Of a DNA stretch of 64,000 nucleotides, positions 17,354 through 25,882 are shown piece after piece. Below the pieces are notes generated by a model. It made no database searches. It worked only from the letters and a program-made list of their open reading frames with translations, and was not told the DNA's origin. This DNA is from JBLHKS01 sp047620505 (GTDB taxonomy: Bacteria > Verrucomicrobiota > Verrucomicrobiia > Verrucomicrobiales > DEV007). The stretch lies in assembly GCA_047620505.1 (NCBI GenBank), contig JBLHKS010000008.1, positions 20,238 to 84,237 of the forward strand, written 5' to 3'. The position numbers and the translations under genes were made by a program. Numbering within the stretch: the first letter of the stretch is position 1; every line of letters begins with the position of its first letter.

Positions 17354-19216
17354 ATGGCTAGCTACACAGAAGACGACATCAAATCCCTCGATTGGCGCGA
17401 GCACATTCGCCTCCGCCCAGGGATGTACATCGGCAAACTCGGTGACGGCACCTCGACGGACGATGGAATTTACCTATTATTGAAAGAGGTCATCGATAAC
17501 TGCATTGACGAATTCGTGATGGGCCACGGAAAGACGATTGAAATCAAACTCGATGGTCGGCAGCTGGCTGTTCGCGATTTTGGCCGCGGCATTCCACTAG
17601 GGAAGCTGATGGACTGCGCTGCCAAGATCAACACGGGAGCAAAGTATGATTCGAAAGCGTTTAAGAAGTCAGTTGGTTTGAACGGCGTCGGCATCAAAGC
17701 CGTCAACGCGCTTTCATCGAGTTTCCACATCCAGGCTTATCGCGAGGGCAAAACAAAATCGATCGATTTCTCCCAAGGCAAAGTTGTAGAAGAGATGAAG
17801 CGACCGAAGTCTTCAAAAGACGAGAGTGGCACTGCCTTGGTTTATGAAGCTGATTCGGAACTATTTGGCGAATATCAATACGATAATTCGATCATAGAGC
17901 GGATGATGCGCAACTACGCGTATCTCAATCAAGGATTAACGCTAAATTTCAACGGCAAGCGCTTCCGCTCCAAGAACGGACTTCTGGATCTCTTACATGA
18001 AAACCTTGGCGACGACAAACCACTCTATCCGGTAATCCATCTAAAAGACGAAGACATCGAAGTCGCCTTTACGCATTCAAACCACGTGGGCGAAGACTAT
18101 TTCAGTTTCGTCAACGGTCAAAACACGACCCAGGGCGGCACCCACCTGAATTCATTCCGCGAATCTCTGGTCAAGGTCGTCCGTGATTTCTCCAAGAAGG
18201 CGTATGAACCTTCAGATATTCGACAAGGGATCGTCGCAGCCGTCAGCATTCGTGTCGTGGAACCGGTTTTCGAATCGCAGACGAAAACCAAACTGGGCTC
18301 TACCCACATGGAACCCAAAGGGCAGACGATTCGAACCTATGTAGGCCACGTTCTAGGCCAATTGATCGATAATTTCCTCCACCAACACAAACAGGTCGCC
18401 GACTCACTCCTTGAGAAGGTCGTACAGTCGGAGAAGGAGCGGAAAGAAATTAAGGGCATTCAAAAAGCGGCCCGAGAGGGCTCGAAAGTCGCCAAAGTTC
18501 ACAACAAAAAGTTGAGAGACTGCCGAGTCCATTACTCGACCAAGCACAAGCTCGCCAAGGAAACCACGCTATTCATCACTGAGGGCGATTCAGCGAGCGG
18601 ATCAATCACAACGGCTCGAAATGCCGATATTCAAGCCGTATTCAGCCTGCGCGGGAAGCCTCTGAATTGTTACGGAAAATCCCGGAAGATCGTTTATGAA
18701 AACGAAGAATTTAACCTCCTTCAGCACGCGCTTGATATCGAGAACGGCATTGACAAACTCCGATATAACAAAGTTGTCCTCGCCACAGATGCGGATGTGG
18801 ACGGAATGCACATTCGGCTGCTCTTGATTACCTTTTTCGTTCAATTCTTTCCCGATCTGATCCGCGATGGCCATCTCTTTATTCTAGATACGCCGTTGTT
18901 TCGTGTCCGAACCAAAAAGGACACTCGCTATTGCTATACAGACGAGGAACGGCTGAAAGCGATTGATGAACTAAAGCCGAATCCCGAAATCACGCGATTC
19001 AAAGGTCTCGGCGAAATCTCTCCGCACGAGTTCAAGCAGTTCATCGGACAAGGCATTCGGCTCGACCCGGTTGAACTTCCTCCAAGCAGCAAAACAATCA
19101 GCGAGCTTCTGGCATTCTACATGGGCAAGAACACTGATGAGCGCCAGCAATTCATTATTCGGAATCTCCGCGTTGAAGGGGACGTGCTGGAAGAAAAGAG
19201 CAAAGAAGCGGCTTAA
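17354..19216 (+). CDS. parE: Type IIA DNA topoisomerase subunit B (ParE/GyrB family)
   Basis: ATPase subunit of topoisomerase IV or gyrase. The GHKL ATPase motifs are seen (RPGMYIG, EVIDNCIDEF, DFGRGIPLG, GLNGVGIKAVNALS), followed by the transducer domain and the TOPRIM domain (EGDSASGS, DADVDGMHIR). The 620-residue length without the gyrase TOPRIM insertion favours ParE. No parC or gyrA follows. An AAAGG-type Shine-Dalgarno stands before the ATG, one of few clear ones in the window. Sampled lines inside the gene are about 43 per cent GC, clearly lower than the upstream glycan genes, and the gene has no copy of the iterated palindrome; both fit a different history or selection. The ParE versus GyrB choice is from length only. 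Confidence 0.88.
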   Translation: MASYTEDDIKSLDWREHIRLRPGMYIGKLGDGTSTDDGIYLLLKEVIDNCIDEFVMGHGKTIEIKLDGRQLAVRDFGRGIPLGKLMDCAAKINTGAKYDSKAFKKSVGLNGVGIKAVNALSSSFHIQAYREGKTKSIDFSQGKVVEEMKRPKSSKDESGTALVYEADSELFGEYQYDNSIIERMMRNYAYLNQGLTLNFNGKRFRSKNGLLDLLHENLGDDKPLYPVIHLKDEDIEVAFTHSNHVGEDYFSFVNGQNTTQGGTHLNSFRESLVKVVRDFSKKAYEPSDIRQGIVAAVSIRVVEPVFESQTKTKLGSTHMEPKGQTIRTYVGHVLGQLIDNFLHQHKQVADSLLEKVVQSEKERKEIKGIQKAAREGSKVAKVHNKKLRDCRVHYSTKHKLAKETTLFITEGDSASGSITTARNADIQAVFSLRGKPLNCYGKSRKIVYENEEFNLLQHALDIENGIDKLRYNKVVLATDADVDGMHIRLLLITFFVQFFPDLIRDGHLFILDTPLFRVRTKKDTRYCYTDEERLKAIDELKPNPEITRFKGLGEISPHEFKQFIGQGIRLDPVELPPSSKTISELLAFYMGKNTDERQQFIIRNLRVEGDVLEEKSKEAA

Positions 19217-19217
19217 A

Positions 19218-20387
19218 TCAGCCGTGCTCCGTACAACACGGGCAAGGCTGAACCCAATGGCCGGGGCTGATCTCTTTCATCGTGAGATCGACTTCGATGC
19301 TGTGTTTCCAATTCGGATGTCCAACCCGATGGCCGAAAGCGCAGCCCGCAGGCGGATTGATTGGCGAAGGGACATCACCTGGTAGCGGCTTGTGCTTGCG
19401 TTTGACGGTCGGATCCGGGACTGGGATCGCCTCGATCAGCGCCTTCGTGTAGGCGTGTTGAGGGTTTTCGTAGATTGCGTCAGCATCTGCAAGTTCGACG
19501 ATTTTACCAAGATACATTACTGCGATCCGGTCCGAGATGTGCCGGACGATGGCAAGATCATGGGCAATAAATAGGTAGGATAGACCGAGTTCCGACTGAA
19601 GGTCCATCATCAGGTTCAGGACCTGGCTCTGAACGGAAACGTCGAGCGCGGAAACCGGTTCATCGCAAACAATCAGGTTAGGATTCAGGGCAATCGAACG
19701 AGCGATCCCGATTCGCTGACGCTGCCCGCCCGAAAACTCGAACGGAAACCGGTGAATCGCCGATTCGTTCATACCGACTTTCTCCAGCAGCTGCTGGACG
19801 GCTTTGCGGCGTTCGCGACGCCTTCCAATTCTATGAATCAGAAACGGCTCCTCCAAAATCGATCCCACATTCAACCTCGAATTCAGCGACTCCGCCGGAT
19901 CTTGGAAAATCATCTGCAGTTCCCGCCGCAACGGCATTTGCTGCAATCGCCGCGCTCGGAGGAATCCTAGGCCTGCTGGCAAGATCGTTCCGACCACTCC
20001 AAGAATCAGCCTGAGCATGAAACCGCCAGGGCCATAGACAAATCCAGCGACGCCAAGGAGAATCGCGACGGCTGCGAAAGCGAAAAATTCGCGCGGGTGA
20101 GCTTTGCGGTAACTGCCGAGGTCGGTTTTCTGGTTTGCGATGTCAACGCCGTCGATCACAACCTGGCCAGCCGTCGGCTTTAGGAGATTCACGACGCATT
20201 TGCCCAGTGTCGACTTGCCGCAGCCGGACTCACCAACGAGGCCTAACGTCTCGCCTTCGTTGATGTGCAGTGAAACTCCGTCGACGGCTTTACACACGCC
20301 AACGGGTCGAAGAAAAACGCCGCCCTTAACAGGGAAATGCATTTTGAGATCGCGAACCTCAAGAAGGCGTTTCGGTTCGTCGCTCAT
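19218..20387 (-). CDS. Peptide ABC transporter ATPase OppF/YejF-like with an internal two-helix membrane insertion
   Basis: One of two ATPases of the importer. Walker A (GESGCGKSTLGKCVVNLL) starts near residue 52, the Q-loop (LQMIFQDPAESLNSR) near 157, the signature is FSGGQRQRIGIARSI and Walker B is LIVCDEPVSALD. The C-terminal Cys-rich oligopeptide domain is present. Between Walker A and the Q-loop is an in-frame extra block, about residues 95-150, with two strongly hydrophobic stretches (101-118 and 124-143) joined by a Gly-Pro turn. Standard OppF proteins lack it. The rest of the protein is intact, so the domain should still bind ATP. The start overlaps the oppD stop by 4 bases. The palindrome at 19786 encodes QQLL. 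Confidence 0.92.
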   Translation of the reverse strand: MSDEPKRLLEVRDLKMHFPVKGGVFLRPVGVCKAVDGVSLHINEGETLGLVGESGCGKSTLGKCVVNLLKPTAGQVVIDGVDIANQKTDLGSYRKAHPREFFAFAAVAILLGVAGFVYGPGGFMLRLILGVVGTILPAGLGFLRARRLQQMPLRRELQMIFQDPAESLNSRLNVGSILEEPFLIHRIGRRRERRKAVQQLLEKVGMNESAIHRFPFEFSGGQRQRIGIARSIALNPNLIVCDEPVSALDVSVQSQVLNLMMDLQSELGLSYLFIAHDLAIVRHISDRIAVMYLGKIVELADADAIYENPQHAYTKALIEAIPVPDPTVKRKHKPLPGDVPSPINPPAGCAFGHRVGHPNWKHSIEVDLTMKEISPGHWVQPCPCCTEHG

Positions 20388-21370
20388 GAGTTTACAAAAC
20401 AGGGGCAGGCTTCAATCCAATGATCCGGCGAGATTTCGCGGTAGGCCGGGCGCTCGGCGACCTGCTCAGAGGTGTGAGTGTTAGGACAACGTGAAGCGAA
20501 GCGACAACCGCTGGGCATTTCCGCCAGCGAGGGAACATTGCCCTCGATTGTCTTGAGACGAGATTTTCTGGGCGTCTCCAGCCGCGGCATCGAGGCAAGA
20601 AGCCCCTGAGTGTATGGATGCTGCGGGTTCTGGAACAACTCGACCACGGGAGCGCGTTCGACGACTCGCCCGGCGTACATCACGACGACATCATCGCAAG
20701 TTTCGGCGATCACACCGAGGTCATGTGTGATGAGGATAATCGCCATCCCGAGCTCACTCTGCATCGCTTGCATCAGATCCAGGATTTGAGCCTGAACCGT
20801 CACATCGAGTGCTGTTGTGGGTTCGTCGGCGATCAGCAGCTTCGGCCCCATTGCCAGCGCAATCGCAATCACAACGCGTTGGCGCATTCCACCGGAAAGC
20901 TGATGTGGATACTCGTTTGCTCGAATTTCAGGAGCCGGAATTCCGACCTTGTCGAGAATCTCGATGGTACCCCGTCGTGCATCTTCACGCGTGATCCCCG
21001 GCTTATGGAGTTCGAAAACTTCGTCAATTTGCGCGCCAATCTTTTGCACCGGATTCAGAGCCGTCATCGGCTCCTGGAAGATCATGCTGATGTCATTTCC
21101 ACGGAGGTGTGCCATCTCCGTCTCATCCAGATCGAGCAATTCCTTCCCTTCGAATTCAATGCTACCAGCGAGCACTTTGCCCATCGGGCGGGGAAGAAGC
21201 TGCATGATCGAAAACGCACTCACACTTTTCCCACAGCCAGATTCTCCTACGATTCCAAGCGTACGACCGGACTCCACGGAAAACGAAACACCATCGACAG
21301 CCGTCAATTGACCGGCGTCGGTGTCGAAAGCGATCTGAAGATCTCGGACTTGGAGAATTGGTGAGGGCAT
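20384..21370 (-). CDS. Peptide ABC transporter ATPase OppD-like
   Basis: The first of the two ATPases of the importer; 328 residues. Walker A is GESGCGKSVSAFSIMQLL, the Q-loop IFQEPMTALNPVQ, the signature LSGGMRQRVVIAIAL and Walker B LLIADEPTTALDVT. The oligopeptide C-terminal domain includes GCRFASRCPNTH, whose cysteines match the iron-sulphur or structural Cys pattern common in OppD/DppD. The ATG at 21370 directly abuts the stop of the upstream binding-protein gene, and the stop overlaps oppF by 4 bases, so the operon is tightly coupled. No membrane insertion is present here, unlike its partner. Confidence 0.95.
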   Translation of the reverse strand: MPSPILQVRDLQIAFDTDAGQLTAVDGVSFSVESGRTLGIVGESGCGKSVSAFSIMQLLPRPMGKVLAGSIEFEGKELLDLDETEMAHLRGNDISMIFQEPMTALNPVQKIGAQIDEVFELHKPGITREDARRGTIEILDKVGIPAPEIRANEYPHQLSGGMRQRVVIAIALAMGPKLLIADEPTTALDVTVQAQILDLMQAMQSELGMAIILITHDLGVIAETCDDVVVMYAGRVVERAPVVELFQNPQHPYTQGLLASMPRLETPRKSRLKTIEGNVPSLAEMPSGCRFASRCPNTHTSEQVAERPAYREISPDHWIEACPCFVNS

Positions 21371-23428
21371 TCAGTTTTTCTTCTGCTGGTGCTGGTCGTG
21401 AACCAGAATATCGGCTGGAAACGTTTCGCCCTTCTTCCGAGCGGCAAGCGTCTCGGCCTTCATTTCTTCATCGATCCAGAATACGGAGTGATCTTCGCTG
21501 TTGTAGGCAATGCGATGGTCATGAAATTCCGGGAATCGCATCCAACGCCACTTGCTCATTCGATAGAATGGTTTGGTGAAACCAGGATTGAAGGCGGCAT
21601 AGTCGTGAATGCGTTGCTGAAGATCGTAAGCAAGCCTGGTGATTTCTTCCATCGTTTCAGCGGCCTTGTATTGATCTACGAGCTTGTCCACTTCCGGCAC
21701 AGCCATCATCGTCACGTTATTGGTATTGGCGCGAGGCTTTGGATTATCAACATAAGGCTCCACGAAAGCGTGGGAAGAGTGATACGTCTCCCAAAAGCGT
21801 GGATACCATTCGACGCTTACGCCCAGACCGGAGAACATGAGTTCGTGATTCTTCTCTGACTGAACTTCCAGAGCAGAAGCGAATTCCAGGTTTTCCAGAT
21901 TGAGCTCAACTCCAGCCTTGATCGCGTCGCGCTTTAGGATCACGCCGAAATCTCGCGCCCATGGATGCCCGATCGTCATACGAATCTGCAGTTTATCTCC
22001 GTTTGAATTCATCAAGATACCCTGCGGACTCATTTTCGTAAAGCCTGCCTCAGCAAACAATTCACGGGCACGGCGAGGATCAAATTCGCGAGCTTTGATG
22101 TTTGGATTTGTGACCTCGGCATAGCCATCTGCGGGTCCCTGCATCCGGACGTAGTCGCCATAGAAAACCTGGTCGAGGATTGCATCCCAATTCAACGCAT
22201 GTTGGACACCTTCGCGAACACGCTGATCGTTCAGGGGCGGTCGGAACGAATTAATGCGAAAGCCCCAGGTTACCCGCGGTCGCTCGTTGTAAAAGACCAC
22301 TTTTTGAATGTAGCCACCTCGGACGTTTTTATCGTTCGCTGGACTCAGAGTATCATGCCACTCTTCGCCAAGACTCACATTGTACCAATCCAATTTCCCT
22401 TGGCGGAAGAGTTCTAGTGCCTGGGCCGAGGTGGGAACGACGCGGAGGCGGATCTTATCTACATTAAAGCGATGCTTGTAATATTTGCGATCCTTCAACC
22501 ACCAGTCTTCAATTCGTTTCACGACGAAGAACTGATTCTCGACCAGGTTATCATAATCGACTGTGTACGGCCCGGTCGTAGGCTCAAAAATACCGTTGTA
22601 GTTTTCGGTATAGTCTTCGTCAAGGTGTGTGTAGAAATGCGCAGGGATCGGACGGACATTCGTGCGATAAACAATGTCCGGCTTCACCGCCATAAATGTC
22701 AGCGAAAACGTGCGATCATCAAATTTCGTGATGTTTTTGTAGTACTCTTTGAAATAGTCGTTGTACCACGGAGCTTGAAGCCATTCGCTGCCCATGAAGT
22801 AGAACATGAAAAAATAGTCCTCGGTGGTGACTGGGTGTCCGTCCGAATAGCGCGCATCAGGATCAATGCGATAGTAGACAGTTTTACCGTTCGGGTCGAC
22901 GGCCCATTCGCTACAGATGCCTGGAATAGGATTCATCGTTTCCGGATGAGTTACCGTAGAACCCATCCCGCCCGGGCCGCCGTTGTTATCGAGAAGATAG
23001 CCTCGAAATCCGTGACTGGCATTCGGTCCTACCACGCGAACCGTGCGTGGGTAGTCTGGTATCTGGAAATTCAGTGTGCCGCCCTTCTTTGCCTCTGGAG
23101 AGCCGAGCTCTGTCTCTTCAGAGCCATTTTCCCAAACGAGATCGGCAGGCAATTTATCGATGCTGGAGAAAACGAATTTCTTTGGATCGGCCGCGTAGAA
23201 CTCCTCGGCGAGCTTCGCGATGTCATACTTTGGCTTGCGAGCGAAGAGCTCGGCTTCGCTGATGCCGAAGGCCCGAGTATCCTCGATTGGCGTGGAGGTG
23301 GTTTCGCCTCCGACAGGCTTAGTCGGGTCTTCGGAATTTGGGGTAGTTGGGTCTGCTGGCTCGTCGGAACCGCATCCGACCAGAAAGGCGGCGAACGCCG
23401 CGCTAAGGAGGAAATTGATCAGTTTCAT
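21371..23428 (-). CDS. Peptide-binding lipoprotein, YejA-like (SBP family 5)
   Basis: Extracytoplasmic binding protein of about 685 residues. The ATG at 23428 is chosen because it gives a signal peptide ending in a lipobox-like LVGC, followed by a Ser/Thr/Pro/Glu-rich linker, so the protein is probably a membrane-anchored lipoprotein. The domain begins near residue 100 with GGTLNFQIPDYPRT and includes the family-5 VRTTV-like region (YRIDPDARYSDGHPVTTEDY) and a WGFRINSFRPPLNDQRVREG segment. Its large size and motifs recall YejA, which serves microcin C and peptide uptake in Enterobacteria. It sits between the permease and ATPase genes of one operon. The gene is relatively AT-rich and has no copy of the palindrome. 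Confidence 0.9.
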   Translation of the reverse strand: MKLINFLLSAAFAAFLVGCGSDEPADPTTPNSEDPTKPVGGETTSTPIEDTRAFGISEAELFARKPKYDIAKLAEEFYAADPKKFVFSSIDKLPADLVWENGSEETELGSPEAKKGGTLNFQIPDYPRTVRVVGPNASHGFRGYLLDNNGGPGGMGSTVTHPETMNPIPGICSEWAVDPNGKTVYYRIDPDARYSDGHPVTTEDYFFMFYFMGSEWLQAPWYNDYFKEYYKNITKFDDRTFSLTFMAVKPDIVYRTNVRPIPAHFYTHLDEDYTENYNGIFEPTTGPYTVDYDNLVENQFFVVKRIEDWWLKDRKYYKHRFNVDKIRLRVVPTSAQALELFRQGKLDWYNVSLGEEWHDTLSPANDKNVRGGYIQKVVFYNERPRVTWGFRINSFRPPLNDQRVREGVQHALNWDAILDQVFYGDYVRMQGPADGYAEVTNPNIKAREFDPRRARELFAEAGFTKMSPQGILMNSNGDKLQIRMTIGHPWARDFGVILKRDAIKAGVELNLENLEFASALEVQSEKNHELMFSGLGVSVEWYPRFWETYHSSHAFVEPYVDNPKPRANTNNVTMMAVPEVDKLVDQYKAAETMEEITRLAYDLQQRIHDYAAFNPGFTKPFYRMSKWRWMRFPEFHDHRIAYNSEDHSVFWIDEEMKAETLAARKKGETFPADILVHDQHQQKKN

Positions 23429-23459
23429 AGTGATTTGTAGGGGTGAGAAGGAATAAGTA

Positions 23460-24743
23460 TCAACGATACACGGTGAATTTTTTCGGGTCAAAGGCCTCGC
23501 GAACACCTTCGCCAATAAAGGTGATGAGCGTGAGAACGAAAACCATGGCGCAGAAGGCGGAAGTTACGATCCACGGTGCCGTTCTTACTTGAGACGATCC
23601 TTCCTTAAGAAGAATGCCCCAGCTGGGCTGGTCTGCGGGAATTCCGAAGCCAAGATAATCAAGCGCGGTCAGCGAAGCAATCGCTCCAGCGACCAGAAAT
23701 GGAAGGAAGGTTATGATTGTAGCGATCGAATTCGGGAGAATGTGCACAAAAATAATGCGCCCAGTGCTCGCACCTGAGAGTCGTCCAGCGGAAACGTAGT
23801 CGCGTGCCTTTTCGCGAAACGTGGACGACCGGAGATAGAGCGCGACGCTGGTCCAGGAAAACGCGATCATCACGAAGACGATCAGGCCTATTCGAATAGG
23901 CGTAGGGAGTTTACTGGGCACGTAAGCGATCAGCATGATGACAACGTAGAGAAACGGAATATTAGCCCAGATTTCAACGAATCGCTGGCCGATGAGATCG
24001 ATTTTGCCACCGAAGAACCCCATAATGGCTCCGAGTGTTACGCCGATGAGGTTGACGCCGACAAGGTACAAGAGGGCGGAAACCATCACGATCCGGAAGC
24101 CGTAAAACAGTACTGCGAAGACGTCTCGCCCAAGGCCGTCAGTCCCAAGCAGAATTCGCGCATCTAAGTTTGCGGGTAGCGGATGGCGGAGGCGTTTGCC
24201 GGATTCACCGATTTCGTAGCCCGCAATTTCCGGATCGATGTATTCGTAGGCGTCCCATGGAATCGCTGGCCAAAGGATCCAGTTGCCTTCGTCTTTTTCG
24301 TCGAATTTGCGTTGGAGCTCGCGGTAGTCGACCTCCCAGGGATAGTCGAGCCCAAACTGATCACCGGTATTTATTGCTGTGTAAGTCGGGAAATACCAGC
24401 TGCCTTCATAAGAGACGATGATCGGACGTTTATTGATCAATAGTTCGGCAACGACCGACAATAGCAACAGAACTCCAAGAATGACGAACGACCAGAAACT
24501 ACGCCGAATGGATCGGAACCTGCGCAGCTTCTTTTCAGTAAGCGGATTTGGCCGCCAGAATATAAATAGCCAGACCAACAGACTGAACAGGGTCAATTTT
24601 GTGAGCGACGAAATGATGGTTCCTGCTAATTCCCTTGGCGCGATCCATTCATGGGTAATCAACGCAAGGCCAAGCAACGCCAGCAGGACCGCGAAAGTGC
24701 GGCGCCAACGTGTCCAGTTTATCTTGCGCAGAATTGAAATCAT
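23460..24743 (-). CDS. Peptide ABC transporter permease, OppC/YejE-like
   Basis: Inner-membrane permease of 427 residues. Helices lie near residues 15-33, 44-62 and 85-107, followed by a periplasmic region with a GTDGLGRDVFAVLFYGFRI segment typical of OppC/YejE. The binding-protein-dependent transport domain follows (SAGRLSGASTGRIIFVHILP is its EAA-type loop). The long region before the GTDGLGRD motif is characteristic of the YejE subgroup. The gene starts 12 bases after the upstream permease stop and is followed by the binding protein, so the order is B-E-A-D-F. Confidence 0.93.
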   Translation of the reverse strand: MISILRKINWTRWRRTFAVLLALLGLALITHEWIAPRELAGTIISSLTKLTLFSLLVWLFIFWRPNPLTEKKLRRFRSIRRSFWSFVILGVLLLLSVVAELLINKRPIIVSYEGSWYFPTYTAINTGDQFGLDYPWEVDYRELQRKFDEKDEGNWILWPAIPWDAYEYIDPEIAGYEIGESGKRLRHPLPANLDARILLGTDGLGRDVFAVLFYGFRIVMVSALLYLVGVNLIGVTLGAIMGFFGGKIDLIGQRFVEIWANIPFLYVVIMLIAYVPSKLPTPIRIGLIVFVMIAFSWTSVALYLRSSTFREKARDYVSAGRLSGASTGRIIFVHILPNSIATIITFLPFLVAGAIASLTALDYLGFGIPADQPSWGILLKEGSSQVRTAPWIVTSAFCAMVFVLTLITFIGEGVREAFDPKKFTVYR

Positions 24744-24755
24744 AATGAGCAGCTG

Positions 24756-25766
24756 CTAGCGGAAACTGACCCTTGGATCGGCGATGGCTACGAGGATGTC
24801 CGATACAATGTTTCCGATGAGCATCAGGGTGGAAGTGATGAGGACGAGGATCATCAGGACGGGGAAATCTCGGTCTTCGATGGACTCAAAGAAGAGCAGG
24901 CCGATCCCGCTGATGTTGAAAATTTTCTCGATGAGGAAGCTCCCGCCGAGGAGCGCGCCGACCTGGTGTCCGAGGTTCGTGGCGATGGGAATGAGCGAAT
25001 TTCGCAAGGCGTGCTTTCGGACGGCTTGACGAAAGGGAACGCCTTTGGCCACAGCCGTCCGAACGTAGTCAGCCGCGAGGTTTTCCATGAGGTGGTTCTT
25101 CATGAGAAACGTGACGAATGCAAATTGGCCGATGACGTAGCAAAGCAAGGGAAGGGCTGAGTGATGAAGGAGATCACCGACTTTTCCGAAGAAAGAGAGT
25201 TCATCAAAATTCAAGCTTTTGTGACCGGTGTCGGGAAACCAGCCAGCCCCGGCAGCGAGGTGAAACCAGAGCAGGATCCCAAGAACATAACCCGGAATTG
25301 CGTAGCCCATGAAGACAAGAATCGAGGTGCTGTTGTCGAGGAATGTGTTGTGCCGAACGGCCTTGAAAACCCCGAGTGGCAGTGAAATGCAGTAGACGAT
25401 GAGCAGAGTTGCGAAGCCGTAGTAGAGCGAGATGCCGACCCGCTTGGCGATGACGTTTTCGACCGGCTGCTTGTGGATGAAGGAAACGCGGAATTCGCCC
25501 CGACACAGGTCGCCGAGCCACTTCACGTAGCCGATCATAAGTGGATCCCCGAGGTAAAATTGCTCCTTCAGCCGCTCGATTTGTGCCTCGGTCAGGCCTC
25601 CAGTCGCGCCGCCGGTTCCAGAGTTGGAAGATTGCATCGTCGCCTGGGCCTCGATCTGCTGGATGGGCCCACCCGGAACTTTCGTCGTGATCAGAAACAC
25701 CAGAAAGGTCACGCCGATGAGCGTCGGAGGAATCAGGAGTAGTCTGCGGATGAAATATCCGGTCAT
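24756..25766 (-). CDS. Peptide ABC transporter permease, OppB/YejB-like
   Basis: A 336-residue permease and first gene of the importer operon. The ATG at 25766 is chosen because the family N-terminus MTGYFIRRLLLIPPTLIGVT begins there; an upstream in-frame extension is proline-rich and not conserved-looking. About six membrane helices are seen, with the EAA-type loop AVRKHALRNSLIPIATNLG. The segment with GYVKWLGDLCRGEFRVSF fits the YejB subgroup. It is divergent from a second binding-protein gene at 25883 with 116 bases between, so promoters for both should lie there. The stop codon overlaps a copy of the iterated palindrome at 24748. Confidence 0.93.
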   Translation of the reverse strand: MTGYFIRRLLLIPPTLIGVTFLVFLITTKVPGGPIQQIEAQATMQSSNSGTGGATGGLTEAQIERLKEQFYLGDPLMIGYVKWLGDLCRGEFRVSFIHKQPVENVIAKRVGISLYYGFATLLIVYCISLPLGVFKAVRHNTFLDNSTSILVFMGYAIPGYVLGILLWFHLAAGAGWFPDTGHKSLNFDELSFFGKVGDLLHHSALPLLCYVIGQFAFVTFLMKNHLMENLAADYVRTAVAKGVPFRQAVRKHALRNSLIPIATNLGHQVGALLGGSFLIEKIFNISGIGLLFFESIEDRDFPVLMILVLITSTLMLIGNIVSDILVAIADPRVSFR

Positions 25767-25882
25767 GCGTGAGCTTGGGGGCGTGCTGGGGTGAGGTTGC
25801 GCAGAAAGTGAGTGCGGATTGGTCCAGGCTTCAACGTGATTTTCCAGTTTGAATCCTGGCAGGTTGGGGGAGACTACCGGCT

